This document shows positions 1-9,051 of a stretch of DNA of 32,351 nucleotides, in pieces. The stretch covers positions 1 through 32,351 of the forward strand of contig PKUD01000161.1 of NCBI GenBank assembly GCA_002869695.1, in the 5' to 3' direction. A program made the position numbers and the translations under genes. Below the pieces are notes generated by a model. The model made no database searches. It saw only the letters and a program-made list of their open reading frames with translations, and was not told where the DNA came from. The number at the start of each line of letters is the position of its first letter. The first letter of the stretch is position 1. The stretch comes from Desulfuromonas sp. GTDB lineage: Bacteria; Desulfobacterota; Desulfuromonadia; Desulfuromonadales; Geopsychrobacteraceae.

Positions 1-285
1 GCTCTGCTGAAAAACGGTCAGTCGGCTCAGCTGGTGGTTGATGTGGCTCTGGAACTGGAGCGGATCGGTCAAAGCGGTCAGCTGGAAGAGAAAATCGAAG
101 ACATTCTTATTCTGATGGCCTGCCATGGAGTCCTGCGTGCCAACCAGGCTTTGCGTCGAGAAGAGAGCCTCGCCCTGCTCAGGGAGCTTGATTCGGTTGA
201 TTTTAATGCACATTGTCCGCATGGTCGACCGGTGATGCAGCGCCTGACCCTTGCCGAGATCGAGAAACTGTTCCGCAGGCAATGA
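1..285 (+). CDS. mutL: DNA mismatch repair protein MutL, C-terminal fragment (5' end outside window)
   Basis: The reading frame is open from the first base, so this is the last 94 codons of a gene that begins upstream. The C-terminal MutL regulatory/dimerisation domain is recognisable from the ACHGVLRA-type segment (here MACHGVLRANQAL), the CPHGRPV motif and the closing LTLAEIEKLF helix. In MutL proteins that carry the endonuclease, the CPHGRP cysteine and histidine belong to the metal-binding site; the DQHAxxER motif would lie upstream and cannot be checked here. MutL links MutS mismatch recognition to strand excision. The stop overlaps the miaA start as ATGA, so the two are probably translationally coupled. 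Confidence 0.93.
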   Translation, partial: ALLKNGQSAQLVVDVALELERIGQSGQLEEKIEDILILMACHGVLRANQALRREESLALLRELDSVDFNAHCPHGRPVMQRLTLAEIEKLFRRQ

Positions 286-1223
286 GAGCCATGAGTCAGA
301 TAAATGAGCAGGTGCCGCTCCTGGTGATCTGTGGACCGACAGCGTCCGGAAAAACCGCTTGGGCTCTGCGACTGGCAGCGGACTATGAGCTCGAGGTGAT
401 CTCCGCTGATTCCCGTCAGGTCTACCGACGGATGGATATCGGTACAGCAAAAGTAACTGCGGAAGAGCAAGCCCGGGTCACCCATCACCTGATCGACCTG
501 GTTGAACCAGATCAGCCCTTTTCGGTCGCTGATTTTGTCGATCTGGCGCGGCCGCTGATTATCGATATCCACCGGCGAGGAAAGCTCCCCTGCATCGTAG
601 GTGGGACCGGGCTCTACATTCAGGCGTTGCTCGGTGGGCTTGCGGAGGTGCCGACCGGAGATGATCAGTTGCGGGCCCGTCTCCATGAGCGTGAGGAAGT
701 GGAAGGACCGGGCACCCTGCATAGCGAGCTGAAACAGGTTGATCCTGCTGCTGCCGATACGATCCATCCACATAATATTATCCGCCTGGTCCGCGCTCTC
801 GAGGTGTTTTATCTCAGCGGTAATAAACTGTCGGAATTGAAGGAGCGGCACCGGTTTTCCGATCAGTGTTACCGTACTCTGAAGTTTGGACCGGACCTGG
901 AACGGGCAGAACTTTACCAGCGGATCGACCTGCGGGTCGAGGCGATGTTTGCAGCGGGACTGCTGGACGAGGTGCGTACGTTGCTGCAGGACTATGACCC
1001 CCAGTTAAAGTCGATGCAGACCCTCGGTTACCGTGAGGCGGTGAGGCACTTGAAGGGTGAACTCGAATACCAGGAAATGGTCGGCCTGATTCAGACCAGA
1101 ACCCGGCAGTATGCCAAACGCCAGTTGACCTGGTTGCGAAAAGATCAGGAAACGATTTGGGTTGATTCCTGTAAAGAGTCTGGTAGAGTAAAAAAATCCA
1201 TTGATATTTTATTTCAAAGATAA
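282..1223 (+). CDS. miaA: tRNA dimethylallyltransferase MiaA
   Basis: MiaA transfers a dimethylallyl group from DMAPP to N6 of adenosine-37 in tRNAs that read codons starting with U, the first step towards ms2i6A. The 313-residue protein has a Walker A P-loop GPTASGKT at about residues 18-25, the SADSRQVYRRMDIGTAK segment, HHLIDLVEPDQPFSVADF, GGTGLYIQ near residue 107 and the C-terminal RQYAKRQLTWLRKD motif, all expected of the family. ATG 282 overlaps the mutL stop by four bases; ATG 291, preceded by GAGAG, is an alternative start three codons later. The frame is also open upstream to base 213, but that would overlap the conserved end of MutL. The mutL-miaA-hfq order is widespread in proteobacteria. 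Confidence 0.96.
   Translation: MRAMSQINEQVPLLVICGPTASGKTAWALRLAADYELEVISADSRQVYRRMDIGTAKVTAEEQARVTHHLIDLVEPDQPFSVADFVDLARPLIIDIHRRGKLPCIVGGTGLYIQALLGGLAEVPTGDDQLRARLHEREEVEGPGTLHSELKQVDPAAADTIHPHNIIRLVRALEVFYLSGNKLSELKERHRFSDQCYRTLKFGPDLERAELYQRIDLRVEAMFAAGLLDEVRTLLQDYDPQLKSMQTLGYREAVRHLKGELEYQEMVGLIQTRTRQYAKRQLTWLRKDQETIWVDSCKESGRVKKSIDILFQR
1162..1189 (+). promoter_or_regulatory. Possible hfq promoter inside the 3' end of miaA
   Basis: TTGATT (1162-1167) and TAGAGT (1184-1189) are separated by 16 bases, each matching four of six sigma-70 consensus positions. Promoters for hfq within miaA are known in Escherichia coli; here the call rests on weak boxes only. Confidence 0.25.
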
Positions 1224-1233
1224 AGGAGCGGAT

Positions 1234-1467
1234 ATGCCTAAATCACCCTTCAATATTCAAGATCAGTATCTTAATCAGGCGCGCAAGGAAAGGGTCAAGG
1301 TCGTCATTCATATGATGTCCGGCGATAAATTGCAGGGCTACATCAAGTCCTTTGACAGCTTCTGTGTCCTGGCTGAAAGTGACGGAGATATCCTGATCTA
1401 CAAACATGCGATCGCCTCGATCACCTCTACCGACGGTACTTTCCGGCTGCATGGGGGAAGAGACTGA
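1234..1467 (+). CDS. hfq: RNA chaperone Hfq
   Basis: Hfq is a hexameric Sm-like ring that helps small RNAs pair with mRNAs and influences RNA stability and poly(A) metabolism. The 77-residue product shows the Sm1 part (NIQDQYLNQARKERVKV, HMMSGDKLQGYIKSFDSF) and the Sm2 part ending in the diagnostic YKHAI motif, the proximal-face uridine-binding site. The Q of NIQDQYL and the KxxR rim region are also in place. The C-terminal tail is very short, unlike the long tail of E. coli Hfq. ATG 1234 is chosen because AAAGGAG lies five bases upstream; an earlier in-frame start at 1201 would add residues unlike any Hfq. It follows miaA by 10 bases and is closed by a strong terminator. Confidence 0.97.
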   Translation: MPKSPFNIQDQYLNQARKERVKVVIHMMSGDKLQGYIKSFDSFCVLAESDGDILIYKHAIASITSTDGTFRLHGGRD

Positions 1468-1506
1468 GTCGACCTTGACTCAAGGAAATGCTTGACCGCT
1501 ATGTAA

Positions 1507-1539
1507 GGGGTGGCAACCAGAAGGTTGCCACCCCTTTTT
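1507..1539 (+). terminator. Intrinsic terminator after hfq
   Basis: A perfect 12-base-pair GC-rich stem (1507-1518 with 1523-1534) has an AGAA loop and is followed directly by five T residues (1535-1539). This is a textbook rho-independent terminator ending the mutL-miaA-hfq unit. Confidence 0.95.
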
Positions 1540-1564
1540 CCTGTGTTCCGCCTGTCCTGGCAGG

Positions 1565-1595
1565 TTGCTTCACCTGAACCACTTGGTGCTATACT
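1565..1595 (+). promoter_or_regulatory. Possible promoter for the DUF512 protein gene
   Basis: TTGCTT (1565-1570) and TATACT (1590-1595) lie between the hfq terminator and the next start codon. The -10 box is good but the spacer is 19 bases, so the -35 assignment is weak. A promoter is expected here because a strong terminator lies just upstream. Confidence 0.4.
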
Positions 1596-1638
1596 GAGAG
1601 CCTGGCAACTCCCAGAACTTTCTTTCTAGGGTAGAACT

Positions 1639-2961
1639 ATGTTGAAAATAGAAGGTCTTTCTCCAGGAAGTGCTGCAGCCCGCGAAGGTCTGCAGGCAGG
1701 TGACGAGCTGATCAGTATCAATGGCCGCAAGATTGTCGATATCCTGGACTATCATCTGGCTCTCGATGGCGACCTGCTAAAGATAGAGGCACTCCGTGAC
1801 GGCAGTGAGCGCCTCCACTTCGAACTGGAGAATGAAGCGCACCTTGACCTGGGACTGCATGTGCAGCATCCGGATCCGGAGCACTGCGGGAACACTTGTC
1901 TTTTCTGCTTTGTTCACCAGCTGCCGGCCGGTTTGCGTAAGACTCTTTATATCAAGGACGAAGACTACCGCTTTTCCTATCTGTACGGCTCCTATGTCAC
2001 GCTCAGTAATATCGACCAGCTGGCGATGCAGCGGATTGTCGATGAACAGCTGTCCCCGCTCTACGTTTCGGTTCACGCAACCGACGACAATTTGCGGGCT
2101 CAGTTACTGGGGCGGCAATCGCAGCCGATCTTGGAATTATTGCACCATTTGACCTCCGCCGGGATAGAGATTCACACTCAGATCGTCATCTGTCCCGGGA
2201 TCAATGACGGCAGCGTACTGAAAAGGAGCATCGAAGCGCTTTATCAGCTGGCACCGGGGGTTCGTTCGTTGGCGATCGTTCCGGTCGGGTTGACCCGGTT
2301 CCGCAAGAATCTTCCGGTACTGAGAACCCTGACCCGCGCAGAGGCGGCAGAGATCGTCGAAATGGTATCGGTTTATCAGCGCCGTTTTCTGGCTCACGGG
2401 GGGACAAGGTTTGTTTTTGCCGCAGATGAACTTTATCTGCAGGCCGATCACAAATTCCCGGAACTTGAGGATTATGAAGATCTCTGGCAGCTGGAGAACG
2501 GCGTCGGAATGATTGCCCAGTTTCGGCGGGAGGCAGCTGAAGTGCTTGCAGAGTCTGAGCCGTTGGAGCTTGACAGAGTCACTGTGCTGACCGGATATTC
2601 TTTTGCCCTCGAGCTCAAGACGTTTGTTGCTCAACTCTCCGAAGCAACAGGCGTCAGAGTAGATGTATGCCCGATTCGCAACCGTTTTTTCGGTGAACAG
2701 GTCACCGTTGCCGGGCTGTTGACTGGCCAGGATCTCCTCGATCAGCTCTCCGGAAAAGATCTGGGGAGCGCGCTGCTGCTGCCGGAGGTGATGCTGAAAG
2801 ACGCAGGCAATCTGTTCCTGGATGACTTGAGTCTGAGCGATATTGAAGCGAAGCTGCACTTGCCGGTGATAAAAATTGCCAGTAGTCCCTGGGGTCTGCT
2901 TGATGGGCTGGAAGGGCTGGCCGGCGGTGCGACCGAGGTGGTCCGGTGTGAAGAATACTGA
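1639..2961 (+). CDS. PDZ-like domain/radical SAM protein of the DUF512 (TIGR03279-like) family
   Basis: This 440-residue protein has no experimentally known function that I can name. Residues 1-55 form a PDZ-like domain ([20 protein letters not shown] is typical). Cysteines 83, 87 and 90 form a CX3CX2C motif (CGNTCLFC) that should bind the 4Fe-4S cluster of a radical SAM enzyme, followed by [20 protein letters not shown], a hallmark of this family. The C-terminal third, after about residue 290, matches the DUF512 region ([41 protein letters not shown]). Proteins of this kind were first grouped as cyanobacterial FeS oxidoreductases but also occur in clostridia and deltaproteobacteria. Start ATG 1639 has only a weak AGGGTAG signal. 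Its 3' end overlaps the preferred copA start by 14 bases. Confidence 0.85.
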   Translation: MLKIEGLSPGSAAAREGLQAGDELISINGRKIVDILDYHLALDGDLLKIEALRDGSERLHFELENEAHLDLGLHVQHPDPEHCGNTCLFCFVHQLPAGLRKTLYIKDEDYRFSYLYGSYVTLSNIDQLAMQRIVDEQLSPLYVSVHATDDNLRAQLLGRQSQPILELLHHLTSAGIEIHTQIVICPGINDGSVLKRSIEALYQLAPGVRSLAIVPVGLTRFRKNLPVLRTLTRAEAAEIVEMVSVYQRRFLAHGGTRFVFAADELYLQADHKFPELEDYEDLWQLENGVGMIAQFRREAAEVLAESEPLELDRVTVLTGYSFALELKTFVAQLSEATGVRVDVCPIRNRFFGEQVTVAGLLTGQDLLDQLSGKDLGSALLLPEVMLKDAGNLFLDDLSLSDIEAKLHLPVIKIASSPWGLLDGLEGLAGGATEVVRCEEY

Positions 2962-5626
2962 GCATAGTCATATGGAAAAGGGAGTCACCCAGATATTCCC
3001 GGTAGAGGGGATGAGCTGCTCCAAGTGCGTTGCCAAGGTAACCTCCCTGCTTGAGGCGATCAACGGAGTCTCTGCGGCGGAGGTTTCTTTAAAGCAGGCG
3101 CAGGCCCGGGTCAGTTTCGATCCTGACAAATGTAATCCGGATCAGATTCGAGGCGCCATCGAAAATGGCGGGTTCAGATCAAATGCAGAGGGACGGAAGG
3201 CTCCCGATCCACAGCTGGAAGTAGATGCGCCTGTTGCCGAGAGGCAAAAGACCCGTCTGCATGTCCGTGGGATGAGCTGTGCCAACTGTGCGGCATCAAT
3301 AGAAAAGGGGATCGGCCGCCTTGACTGGGTCACCGAGGCACGGGTCAATTTTGCGACCGAGGTATTAACCGTGAGCTATGCCGGCAGGCATCAACGTCAT
3401 GATGATATCGTTGCGGAGCTCCAAAGGCTTGGGTTTGACGGTGAGATTGACGGCCCACCAGGCCACATCCGTTTTGCTGTCGGCGGGATGAGTTGCGCTA
3501 ATTGCGCAGGTGCAATCGAAAAACGGCTTGCGGCCCTTGACGGGATACGACATGTCAGTGTCAACCTGGTCGGTGAATTTGCCGAAGTTGATTTTGACCC
3601 GGCACGCCTTGCCGCAGAGGACATCTTTGCCGAAGTTTCAGCAGCCGGATTTCAGGTTGTTCATGAAAACCAGAACTCCAGTGCGGAGGCCAGACGGGCG
3701 CTGGCGTGGGTTGCCCTTTCGGCACTCGGGGTGGCTCCGATCCTGTTACTGATGTCCTGGCCGCTGTTTGGATCGATGACTCTGCCGGTCATCGCCGTTC
3801 TGGCGAGCCTGGTTCAGTTCAGTGCAGGTCTGACGTTCTATCGCGGCGCCTGGCATTCGCTGAAGAATCGTTCCGCCAACATGGATGTGCTGGTCGCGCT
3901 CGGGATCAGTGCTGCCTATGGCTATTCGCTGTTCGCGGCGGTTGGACTGCTGGGACATGGGCAGGCGGTCTTTTTCGAGACCAGCGCCATGTTGATCCTG
4001 TTCATCCGTTTTGGCAAGTGGCTCGAAGCAAGGGCCAAAGGGAAAGCCGGGGCTGCGCTGAAGAAGTTACTTCAGCTGCAGGCGGACCAGGCCGTGTTGC
4101 TTCAGGACGGTGTTGAAACCAACGTCCCTGTCAGCAGGGTGCGAACCGGAGATCTTGTGGTGGTTCGTCCCGGCGAGAAAGTCCCGGTTGACGGAGAGGT
4201 GGTCTCCGGCCACTCTTCGATCGATGAGTCGATGATGACCGGTGAAGCCATCCCGGTCGATAAGCAGGTTGGCGATTCGGTGGTTGGTGCCACCATCAAT
4301 CGGTCCGGTCGCTTGACGGTCGAGGCAACCGGAGTCGGCGAGCAAACTGTCCTGGCGCAGATCGTTCGTATGGTTGAAGAGGCCCAGGGGGACAAGGCGC
4401 CGATTCAGAGACTGGCCGATCAGGTCTCGAATATTTTTGTCCCGGTCGTGGTTGCGATTTCATTGATCACATTCATGACATGGTATTTTGCCGTATCGGC
4501 TGATTTTCTTTTCGCCTTCCAGATGGCGATTGCCGTTCTGGTTATTGCGTGCCCCTGTGCGCTCGGCCTCGCCACTCCGACTGCGATCATGGTCGGCAGT
4601 TCTGTCGGGCTTGAAAGGGGGATTCTGTTCAAGCGGGCATCGGCCCTGGAACATATCTCCAAACTTCAGGTTATGCTCCTCGACAAGACCGGAACACTGA
4701 CCTCCGGAGAATTTCAGCTGACTGATATTGTCCCCCTGAGCCCGGCAACAGAGACAGAGGTACTGACCTTGGCTGCGGCCGTTGAGTCAGCAAGTTCCCA
4801 TCCTCTGGCGCGCAGTGTGGTTGCTGCCGCGACCGCGAGAGGACTGATTCTGCCATCGGTGGAGCAGGTTCATGAGCAGGGTGGGGTCGGTCTGAATGCA
4901 GAGCTTGACGGAAATGAAATTCTCTGCGGCAAGTCCTCTCTATTGTCCGGCCGGGGTGTCAATCTGACTGAACTGGAAAAAGAAGCCAACAGGCTGAGTG
5001 ACCAGGGGAAAACCCTGGTGTTTCTGTCCAGAAGCGGTCGTTTGCTTGGCCTGCTGGCGCTCTCAGACAGCTTGAAAGAGAATGCGGCTCGAGCTGTTTC
5101 AGCACTGCAGGGGCTTGGTTTGCACACCGTTCTGTTGACCGGAGACCGGCGGGCCGCTGCTGAGTCGGTGGCGGCCCAGATTGGGACCGATGAAGTGGAG
5201 GCGGAGGTGCTTCCGGCGGACAAGATGGCAGCGGTTCGTAAATATCAGCTGCGTGGCCTCAAGGTCGGCATGGTCGGCGACGGGATCAACGATGGTCCGG
5301 CCCTGGCACAGGCGGATATCGGCATCGCTATCGGCAGCGGGACCGATGTTGCCAAGGAGACCGGAGATCTGGTACTGGTGGGCGGGGATGTGTATGATAT
5401 TGTCCGGGGGATTCGTCTGGGACGTAAAACCTTGAGCAAGATTAAACAGAACCTGTTCTGGGCTTTTTTTTACAACTGCCTGGGGATTCCACTGGCCGCA
5501 GGACTTTTTTACCCGCTCTGGGGTCTTTATCTGAAGCCAGAATTTGCCGGACTGGCGATGGCTTTCTCGAGTATTTCAGTGGTTTCAAACAGTCTCCTGC
5601 TGAAGCGTCTGCGACGGCAGTTGTAG
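2948..5626 (+). CDS. copA: Cu(+)-exporting P1B-type ATPase with three N-terminal heavy-metal domains
   Basis: An 892-residue membrane pump expected to drive Cu(I) (or Ag(I)) out of the cytoplasm with ATP. Three HMA metal-binding domains carry GMSCxxC sites with cysteines at 24/27, 111/114 and 183/186; one or two copies is more usual in bacteria. Transmembrane helices follow from about residue 245. The CPC metal site is at 535-537, the phosphorylated aspartate of DKTGTLT is D579, the SSHPLA nucleotide motif follows, and GDGINDGP begins near 777. The last helices contain YN and MAFSS, the signature of Cu(I)-type P1B-1 pumps. GTG 2948 is preferred because GAGG lies at 2935-2938; ATG 2972 lacks a clear ribosome site, and the frame is open back to 2876. 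Overlap with the radical SAM gene suggests coupling. No CopZ or CueR-type regulator is seen nearby. Confidence 0.95.
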   Translation: MKNTEHSHMEKGVTQIFPVEGMSCSKCVAKVTSLLEAINGVSAAEVSLKQAQARVSFDPDKCNPDQIRGAIENGGFRSNAEGRKAPDPQLEVDAPVAERQKTRLHVRGMSCANCAASIEKGIGRLDWVTEARVNFATEVLTVSYAGRHQRHDDIVAELQRLGFDGEIDGPPGHIRFAVGGMSCANCAGAIEKRLAALDGIRHVSVNLVGEFAEVDFDPARLAAEDIFAEVSAAGFQVVHENQNSSAEARRALAWVALSALGVAPILLLMSWPLFGSMTLPVIAVLASLVQFSAGLTFYRGAWHSLKNRSANMDVLVALGISAAYGYSLFAAVGLLGHGQAVFFETSAMLILFIRFGKWLEARAKGKAGAALKKLLQLQADQAVLLQDGVETNVPVSRVRTGDLVVVRPGEKVPVDGEVVSGHSSIDESMMTGEAIPVDKQVGDSVVGATINRSGRLTVEATGVGEQTVLAQIVRMVEEAQGDKAPIQRLADQVSNIFVPVVVAISLITFMTWYFAVSADFLFAFQMAIAVLVIACPCALGLATPTAIMVGSSVGLERGILFKRASALEHISKLQVMLLDKTGTLTSGEFQLTDIVPLSPATETEVLTLAAAVESASSHPLARSVVAAATARGLILPSVEQVHEQGGVGLNAELDGNEILCGKSSLLSGRGVNLTELEKEANRLSDQGKTLVFLSRSGRLLGLLALSDSLKENAARAVSALQGLGLHTVLLTGDRRAAAESVAAQIGTDEVEAEVLPADKMAAVRKYQLRGLKVGMVGDGINDGPALAQADIGIAIGSGTDVAKETGDLVLVGGDVYDIVRGIRLGRKTLSKIKQNLFWAFFYNCLGIPLAAGLFYPLWGLYLKPEFAGLAMAFSSISVVSNSLLLKRLRRQL

Positions 5627-5636
5627 GGAGTGGAAG

Positions 5637-6104
5637 ATGCTGGATAAACCGCTTATTGTCGGAGTGATCGGAGCCTCCAGTGCCTCGTCTGAAGGGTTGT
5701 TGACTGCCAGAGACGTGGGCCGTTTGATTGCCGAAGCGGGGGGGGTGATGGTCTGCGGTGGGCTAGGCGGCATCATGGAGGCTGCCGCGCAGGGATGTGC
5801 CGAGGCGGGGGGGACGGTGATCGGGATCCTTCCGGGCGACAGCGCGCGGGACGCCAATCCCTTTGTCAGTATTCCGATAGTGACCGATATGGGTCACGCC
5901 CGTAATATCATCATCGCCCACACGGCTGATGTTCTGATCGCCATCGAGGGGGAGTATGGCACCCTTTCTGAGATGGCGGTGTCACTCAAGCTCGGCAAGC
6001 AGGTGTATACTCTCGGAAGTTGGGACGATCTGCCCGGCGGGATAAAAGTTGCCAATGCTCAGGATGCTGTTTCCAGGGCCTTCAGTGCTGCAGGAGGGAT
6101 ATAG
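5637..6104 (+). CDS. TIGR00725 family protein (LOG/lysine-decarboxylase-like Rossmann fold)
   Basis: A 155-residue Rossmann-like protein related to the LOG/'possible lysine decarboxylase' family, some of which are nucleoside 5'-monophosphate phosphoribohydrolases. It shows GVIGASSAS at the N-terminus, VCGGLGGIMEAAAQGCAEAGG (read as two adjoining motifs, VCGGLGGIMEAA and GCAEAGG), IGILPG, GHARNIIIAHTADVLIAI, and EGEYGTLSEM at about residues 104-113. True LOG enzymes carry PGGxGTxxE at that last site; here the PGG part is EGE, while GT and the glutamate remain. This is typical of the TIGR00725 branch, whose substrate is unknown. ATG 5637 is preceded by AGGGAG. It sits 10 bases after copA, and its stop lies one base before the downstream DHH gene's GTG start. 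Confidence 0.8.
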   Translation: MLDKPLIVGVIGASSASSEGLLTARDVGRLIAEAGGVMVCGGLGGIMEAAAQGCAEAGGTVIGILPGDSARDANPFVSIPIVTDMGHARNIIIAHTADVLIAIEGEYGTLSEMAVSLKLGKQVYTLGSWDDLPGGIKVANAQDAVSRAFSAAGGI

Positions 6105-6105
6105 G

Positions 6106-7173
6106 GTGGATAGCCATGATGCAAAAAAAGTTGCCTGCTGCGGGATGGAGGTCAGTCAGGAGCGGGCAGCAGGCATTGTCGAATGGGTGCGTGGCAGAGG
6201 CCGGATTCTGATCGTTACGCACGACAATCCGGATCCGGACTCGATAGCGGCTGCTGTTGCTCTGCGCCATCTACTGCTGATCCAGACCGGCCAGAATGCC
6301 GTGATCGGTTTTGGAGGGATCATCGGTCGTCGCGAGAACCTCAACATGGTAATGGAACTGGAAATCGTTCTGACCCCGATCTCTACCCTTGAGCTCGACC
6401 AGTTCGACGTGGTCTGCATGGTCGACACCCAGCCGGGAACCGGAAACAATTCCTATCCTGCCGATCGAAAGGTTCATCTGGTGATTGACCATCACCCACC
6501 CCGGGCGGAGCTGCTGCAGGTTGACTGGGTCGATGTGCGCGAAGCGTACGGCGCATCAGCAACCATCCTTTACGAATACCTTTGCAGTCAGGGAATCCGC
6601 CTCAATACACGATTGGCGACAGGGCTCTTTTATGCGATCAAATCGGAAACTCAGGATCTTGGCCGTGAATGGTCCAGGGCAGATCGTGAAGCCTATCTGC
6701 GCTTATTGCCGTTGTCGAATAACCGCATCCTGTTCAGAATAGCCCGGCCCCAGGTCCCTGGCAACTATTTCAGTATCTTTAAAAGAGCGATCGAGAATTC
6801 CAGGATCTACGGTCCGGTTCTGGTGTTTAATCTTTTCCAGATAGATAACCCGGACATGGTGGCTGAGCTCGCCGATTTCATGCTGAGGCACGAAGGCGTC
6901 ATATATGTTCTCGGCATGGGCTGGTACCAGGGAGGAGAGGTAATCTCACTAAGGACCATCGAACCGGAGGCGAAACTTGGCGTTGTGGCGCGTGAAATCC
7001 TGCGCGATCTTGGCAGCGCGGGCGGTCATGGGATGATGGCTGGCGGTCAGGTGAAACCGATGGCCGAGGATGAACATTCCCAGCGTGAACTGGAACTGAT
7101 GATCACCCGCCGCTTTATCAAGGCCCTGGACGTAGAGCCGACTCCCGGGGTTGCCCTGGTCGGCAAGGACTGA
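6106..7173 (+). CDS. DHH/DHHA1 family phosphoesterase (nanoRNase/pAp phosphatase-like)
   Basis: The 355-residue protein has the DHH-family metal motifs in order: THDNPDPDS with H39, D43 and D45, a DT motif (MVDTQPG), DHHP with D128-H129-H130, and a C-terminal DHHA1 domain containing GGHGMMAGG near residue 306. Family members include NrnA-type oligoribonucleases that finish RNA decay and dephosphorylate pAp, and cyclic-dinucleotide phosphodiesterases; sequence alone does not choose between them. No PAS, GGDEF or membrane domain is fused to it. GTG 6106 is chosen because AGGAGGG (6092-6098) is ideally placed seven bases upstream. An earlier in-frame ATG at 6049 would overlap the upstream gene by 56 bases and lacks such a site. 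Confidence 0.85.
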   Translation: MDSHDAKKVACCGMEVSQERAAGIVEWVRGRGRILIVTHDNPDPDSIAAAVALRHLLLIQTGQNAVIGFGGIIGRRENLNMVMELEIVLTPISTLELDQFDVVCMVDTQPGTGNNSYPADRKVHLVIDHHPPRAELLQVDWVDVREAYGASATILYEYLCSQGIRLNTRLATGLFYAIKSETQDLGREWSRADREAYLRLLPLSNNRILFRIARPQVPGNYFSIFKRAIENSRIYGPVLVFNLFQIDNPDMVAELADFMLRHEGVIYVLGMGWYQGGEVISLRTIEPEAKLGVVAREILRDLGSAGGHGMMAGGQVKPMAEDEHSQRELELMITRRFIKALDVEPTPGVALVGKD

Positions 7174-7189
7174 CATTCTTTCCGTTTCA

Positions 7190-7219
7190 TTGACAGGATG
7201 TGAAAATCTGCGGTATAAA
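7190..7219 (+). promoter_or_regulatory. Sigma-70-type promoter for the amidase-rph-rdgB unit
   Basis: A perfect TTGACA (7190-7195) and TATAAA (7214-7219) are 18 bases apart, just after the DHH gene stop. Transcription should begin near 7226, leaving a leader of about 18 bases that contains GGAG before ATG 7244. Confidence 0.8.
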
Positions 7220-7243
7220 CTCCCGGTCCCCCATGGAGTTTCT

Positions 7244-8314
7244 ATGCGCACAACCTTCCTGCTGACAGTCTTGCTTGCGACGATCTGCTGTTCCTCTGCC
7301 CCGGCTGCGATTGAACTGGCGCCGCGAGGGAAAGAACCTGTCTATCTCAGTGATGTCTACATCTTCGATGGAATTCCGTTTGTCGATGTGGATGCTGCTT
7401 TGGCTGCAGTGTCGTTGCGTGGGCACTGGAACTCGATCAAGCATGTGTTTCGGATCAAGACCGCCAGAGGCTGGGCGGAGATCTCGCCTGCCAGCGCCTT
7501 TTTAAAGTTTCGCGACAACTATTATCCGATCAAGACCAAACCCCGCTTTATCGACGGCAAGCTGCGGGTGTCGGAAGATTTCCTGGCCAACCAGCTGCCA
7601 CTCTTAATCGACAGACCGGTTTACTATCGCAACCTTGACCCCCGCCCGACCCGTAATGTTGCCGATGAGAGTACCCTGGATCGGCTCTTTTCTTTTCTGC
7701 TGAGAAAGAAAGAGCGGGTTGCAGGACCGATGATTAATGGCGTTGCCATCGATCCCGGCCACGGGGGGCTGGATAACGGAGTTATTGCATCGAACGGTCT
7801 GCGCGAAAAGGATATCAACCTGCAGTTGGCGCGACGTTTGAGCAAGCTGTTGAAAATGCGCTTCGGCGTGCCGGTCTATCTGAGTCGCGATGATGATTAT
7901 GAACTGACAGAGCAACAGCGCGTTGCCCCGGCGGCCCGGGAAGATGTCGACCTCTGGTTGTTACTGCACGCGCAAGCGTCATTCCGTGCGGAGACTCAGG
8001 GCGTCGTGCTGCTGATTCGCCCGGAGGATTCAGCGTCACCGACGCAGGAAGATGAGCAGAGCGCCAGTCTGCAGCTGGCCATGGAGTTAGCTATGGCGTT
8101 AGGCGATGCGGAGATCCCGGTCGCCGGTATTTACCCCACCGCCCTGTTGGCCCTGGGTAGTGGTGACTTGCCGACAGTCCAGGTCGAGACGGGCTACCTC
8201 AGCAACCCGCAGGACCTGAATCGTCTGCAGGATCCTGCCCAACAGGAACTCCTGGCGCAGTCTTTGTATCAGGGGGTCCTTAATTACATTCAGAAGTCAG
8301 AGGAGACACCTTGA
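7244..8314 (+). CDS. Exported N-acetylmuramoyl-L-alanine amidase (Amidase_3)
   Basis: This enzyme should cleave the amide between MurNAc and the stem peptide of peptidoglycan, acting in the periplasm. The 356-residue precursor starts with a signal peptide ([22 protein letters not shown]). Residues 35-125 resemble the copper-amine-oxidase-N-like/AMIN-type wall-binding module. The catalytic domain begins at DPGHGG, with predicted zinc ligands H173, E188 (REKD) and H242 (LLHAQA, usually SIHANA) and the catalytic glutamate E315 in QVETGYLSN. The SIHANA-to-LLHAQA and VEIGF-to-VETGY changes are mild departures from the usual motifs. ATG 7244 fits both the signal peptide and the GGAG ribosome site; the upstream in-frame extension to 7151 overlaps the preceding gene. 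The stop overlaps the rph start. Confidence 0.9.
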   Translation: MRTTFLLTVLLATICCSSAPAAIELAPRGKEPVYLSDVYIFDGIPFVDVDAALAAVSLRGHWNSIKHVFRIKTARGWAEISPASAFLKFRDNYYPIKTKPRFIDGKLRVSEDFLANQLPLLIDRPVYYRNLDPRPTRNVADESTLDRLFSFLLRKKERVAGPMINGVAIDPGHGGLDNGVIASNGLREKDINLQLARRLSKLLKMRFGVPVYLSRDDDYELTEQQRVAPAAREDVDLWLLLHAQASFRAETQGVVLLIRPEDSASPTQEDEQSASLQLAMELAMALGDAEIPVAGIYPTALLALGSGDLPTVQVETGYLSNPQDLNRLQDPAQQELLAQSLYQGVLNYIQKSEETP

Positions 8315-9051
8315 TGGCCGAAAAGATCACGGTTCGCGGCGATGGACGAAGTCATGATCAGCTGCGTCCGATCATTTTTCAACGCAATTTTACCCGCTAT
8401 GCGGAAGGATCTGTCCTGGTCAGTTGCGGCGAGACCCGGGTCCTCTGCAATGCCTCGGTCGAGGAGAGGGTTCCGCCGTTCATGCGTGGTGAAGGGCGGG
8501 GCTGGGTCACTGCCGAATACAGTATGTTGCCCCGGGCGACCCACACCCGTTCTTCGCGTGAAGCGGCCAGGGGGAAGATCTCAGGTCGCACCCAGGAAAT
8601 TCAGCGTTTGATCGGCCGGTCCCTACGCGCTGTGACCGACCTGGAAAAGCTTGGCGAGCGTTCGATTCTTATCGACTGCGATGTCATCCAGGCCGATGGT
8701 GGCACCCGTACAGCGTCAATCACCGGGGCGTATGTCGCCCTCTATGAAGCCCTCTCTGGACTTGTCGCTGCCGGAACCCTCGCACAGCTTCCACTCAAGG
8801 ACAGCGTCGCTGCCATCAGCGTCGGGATTGTTTCCGGTGACCCTCTTCTTGATCTGAACTACGATGAAGATTTCAGGGCTGAAGTTGATATGAACTTCGT
8901 AATTACCGGTCGTGGCAAATTCGTCGAGGTCCAAGGGACTGCAGAAGAGGAACCCTTCTCTGGTGAAGAACTCGACGCCCTGCGCAATCTGGCATTGCTC
9001 GGCTGCGATCAATTGAGTGAATTGCAGAAAGCGTCCCTGGGGGAATCATGA
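8314..9051 (+). CDS. rph: Ribonuclease PH
   Basis: RNase PH is a phosphate-dependent 3'-to-5' exoribonuclease that trims tRNA 3' ends, forming a hexameric ring. The 245-residue product is of standard length. It opens with [11 protein letters not shown] and contains [16 protein letters not shown], the [12 protein letters not shown]-type segment (here [14 protein letters not shown]), [36 protein letters not shown] and, near the end, [15 protein letters not shown]. These cover the phosphate-binding arginine and active-site aspartates of the family. ATG 8314 overlaps the amidase stop and has AGGAGA upstream. The gene overlaps rdgB by ATGA, an rph-rdgB pairing common in bacteria. Confidence 0.97.
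   Translation: MAEKITVRGDGRSHDQLRPIIFQRNFTRYAEGSVLVSCGETRVLCNASVEERVPPFMRGEGRGWVTAEYSMLPRATHTRSSREAARGKISGRTQEIQRLIGRSLRAVTDLEKLGERSILIDCDVIQADGGTRTASITGAYVALYEALSGLVAAGTLAQLPLKDSVAAISVGIVSGDPLLDLNYDEDFRAEVDMNFVITGRGKFVEVQGTAEEEPFSGEELDALRNLALLGCDQLSELQKASLGES

Noticed and set aside
78-851. 257-codon minus-strand open frame across mutL and miaA
   Set aside because: Both plus-strand genes have unmistakable motifs; the antisense product resembles nothing.
1475-1490. Short palindrome around CCTTGACTCAAGG after hfq
   Set aside because: The loop would be one base, so no hairpin can form as drawn; the real terminator lies downstream.
2137-2859. 240-codon minus-strand open frame inside the radical SAM gene
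   Set aside because: It is a shadow of a GC-rich coding region with a conserved protein on the plus strand.
2876-2947. Upstream extension of copA
   Set aside because: It would overlap the radical SAM gene by 86 bases, and the added residues are not part of an HMA domain; GTG 2948 has a ribosome site.
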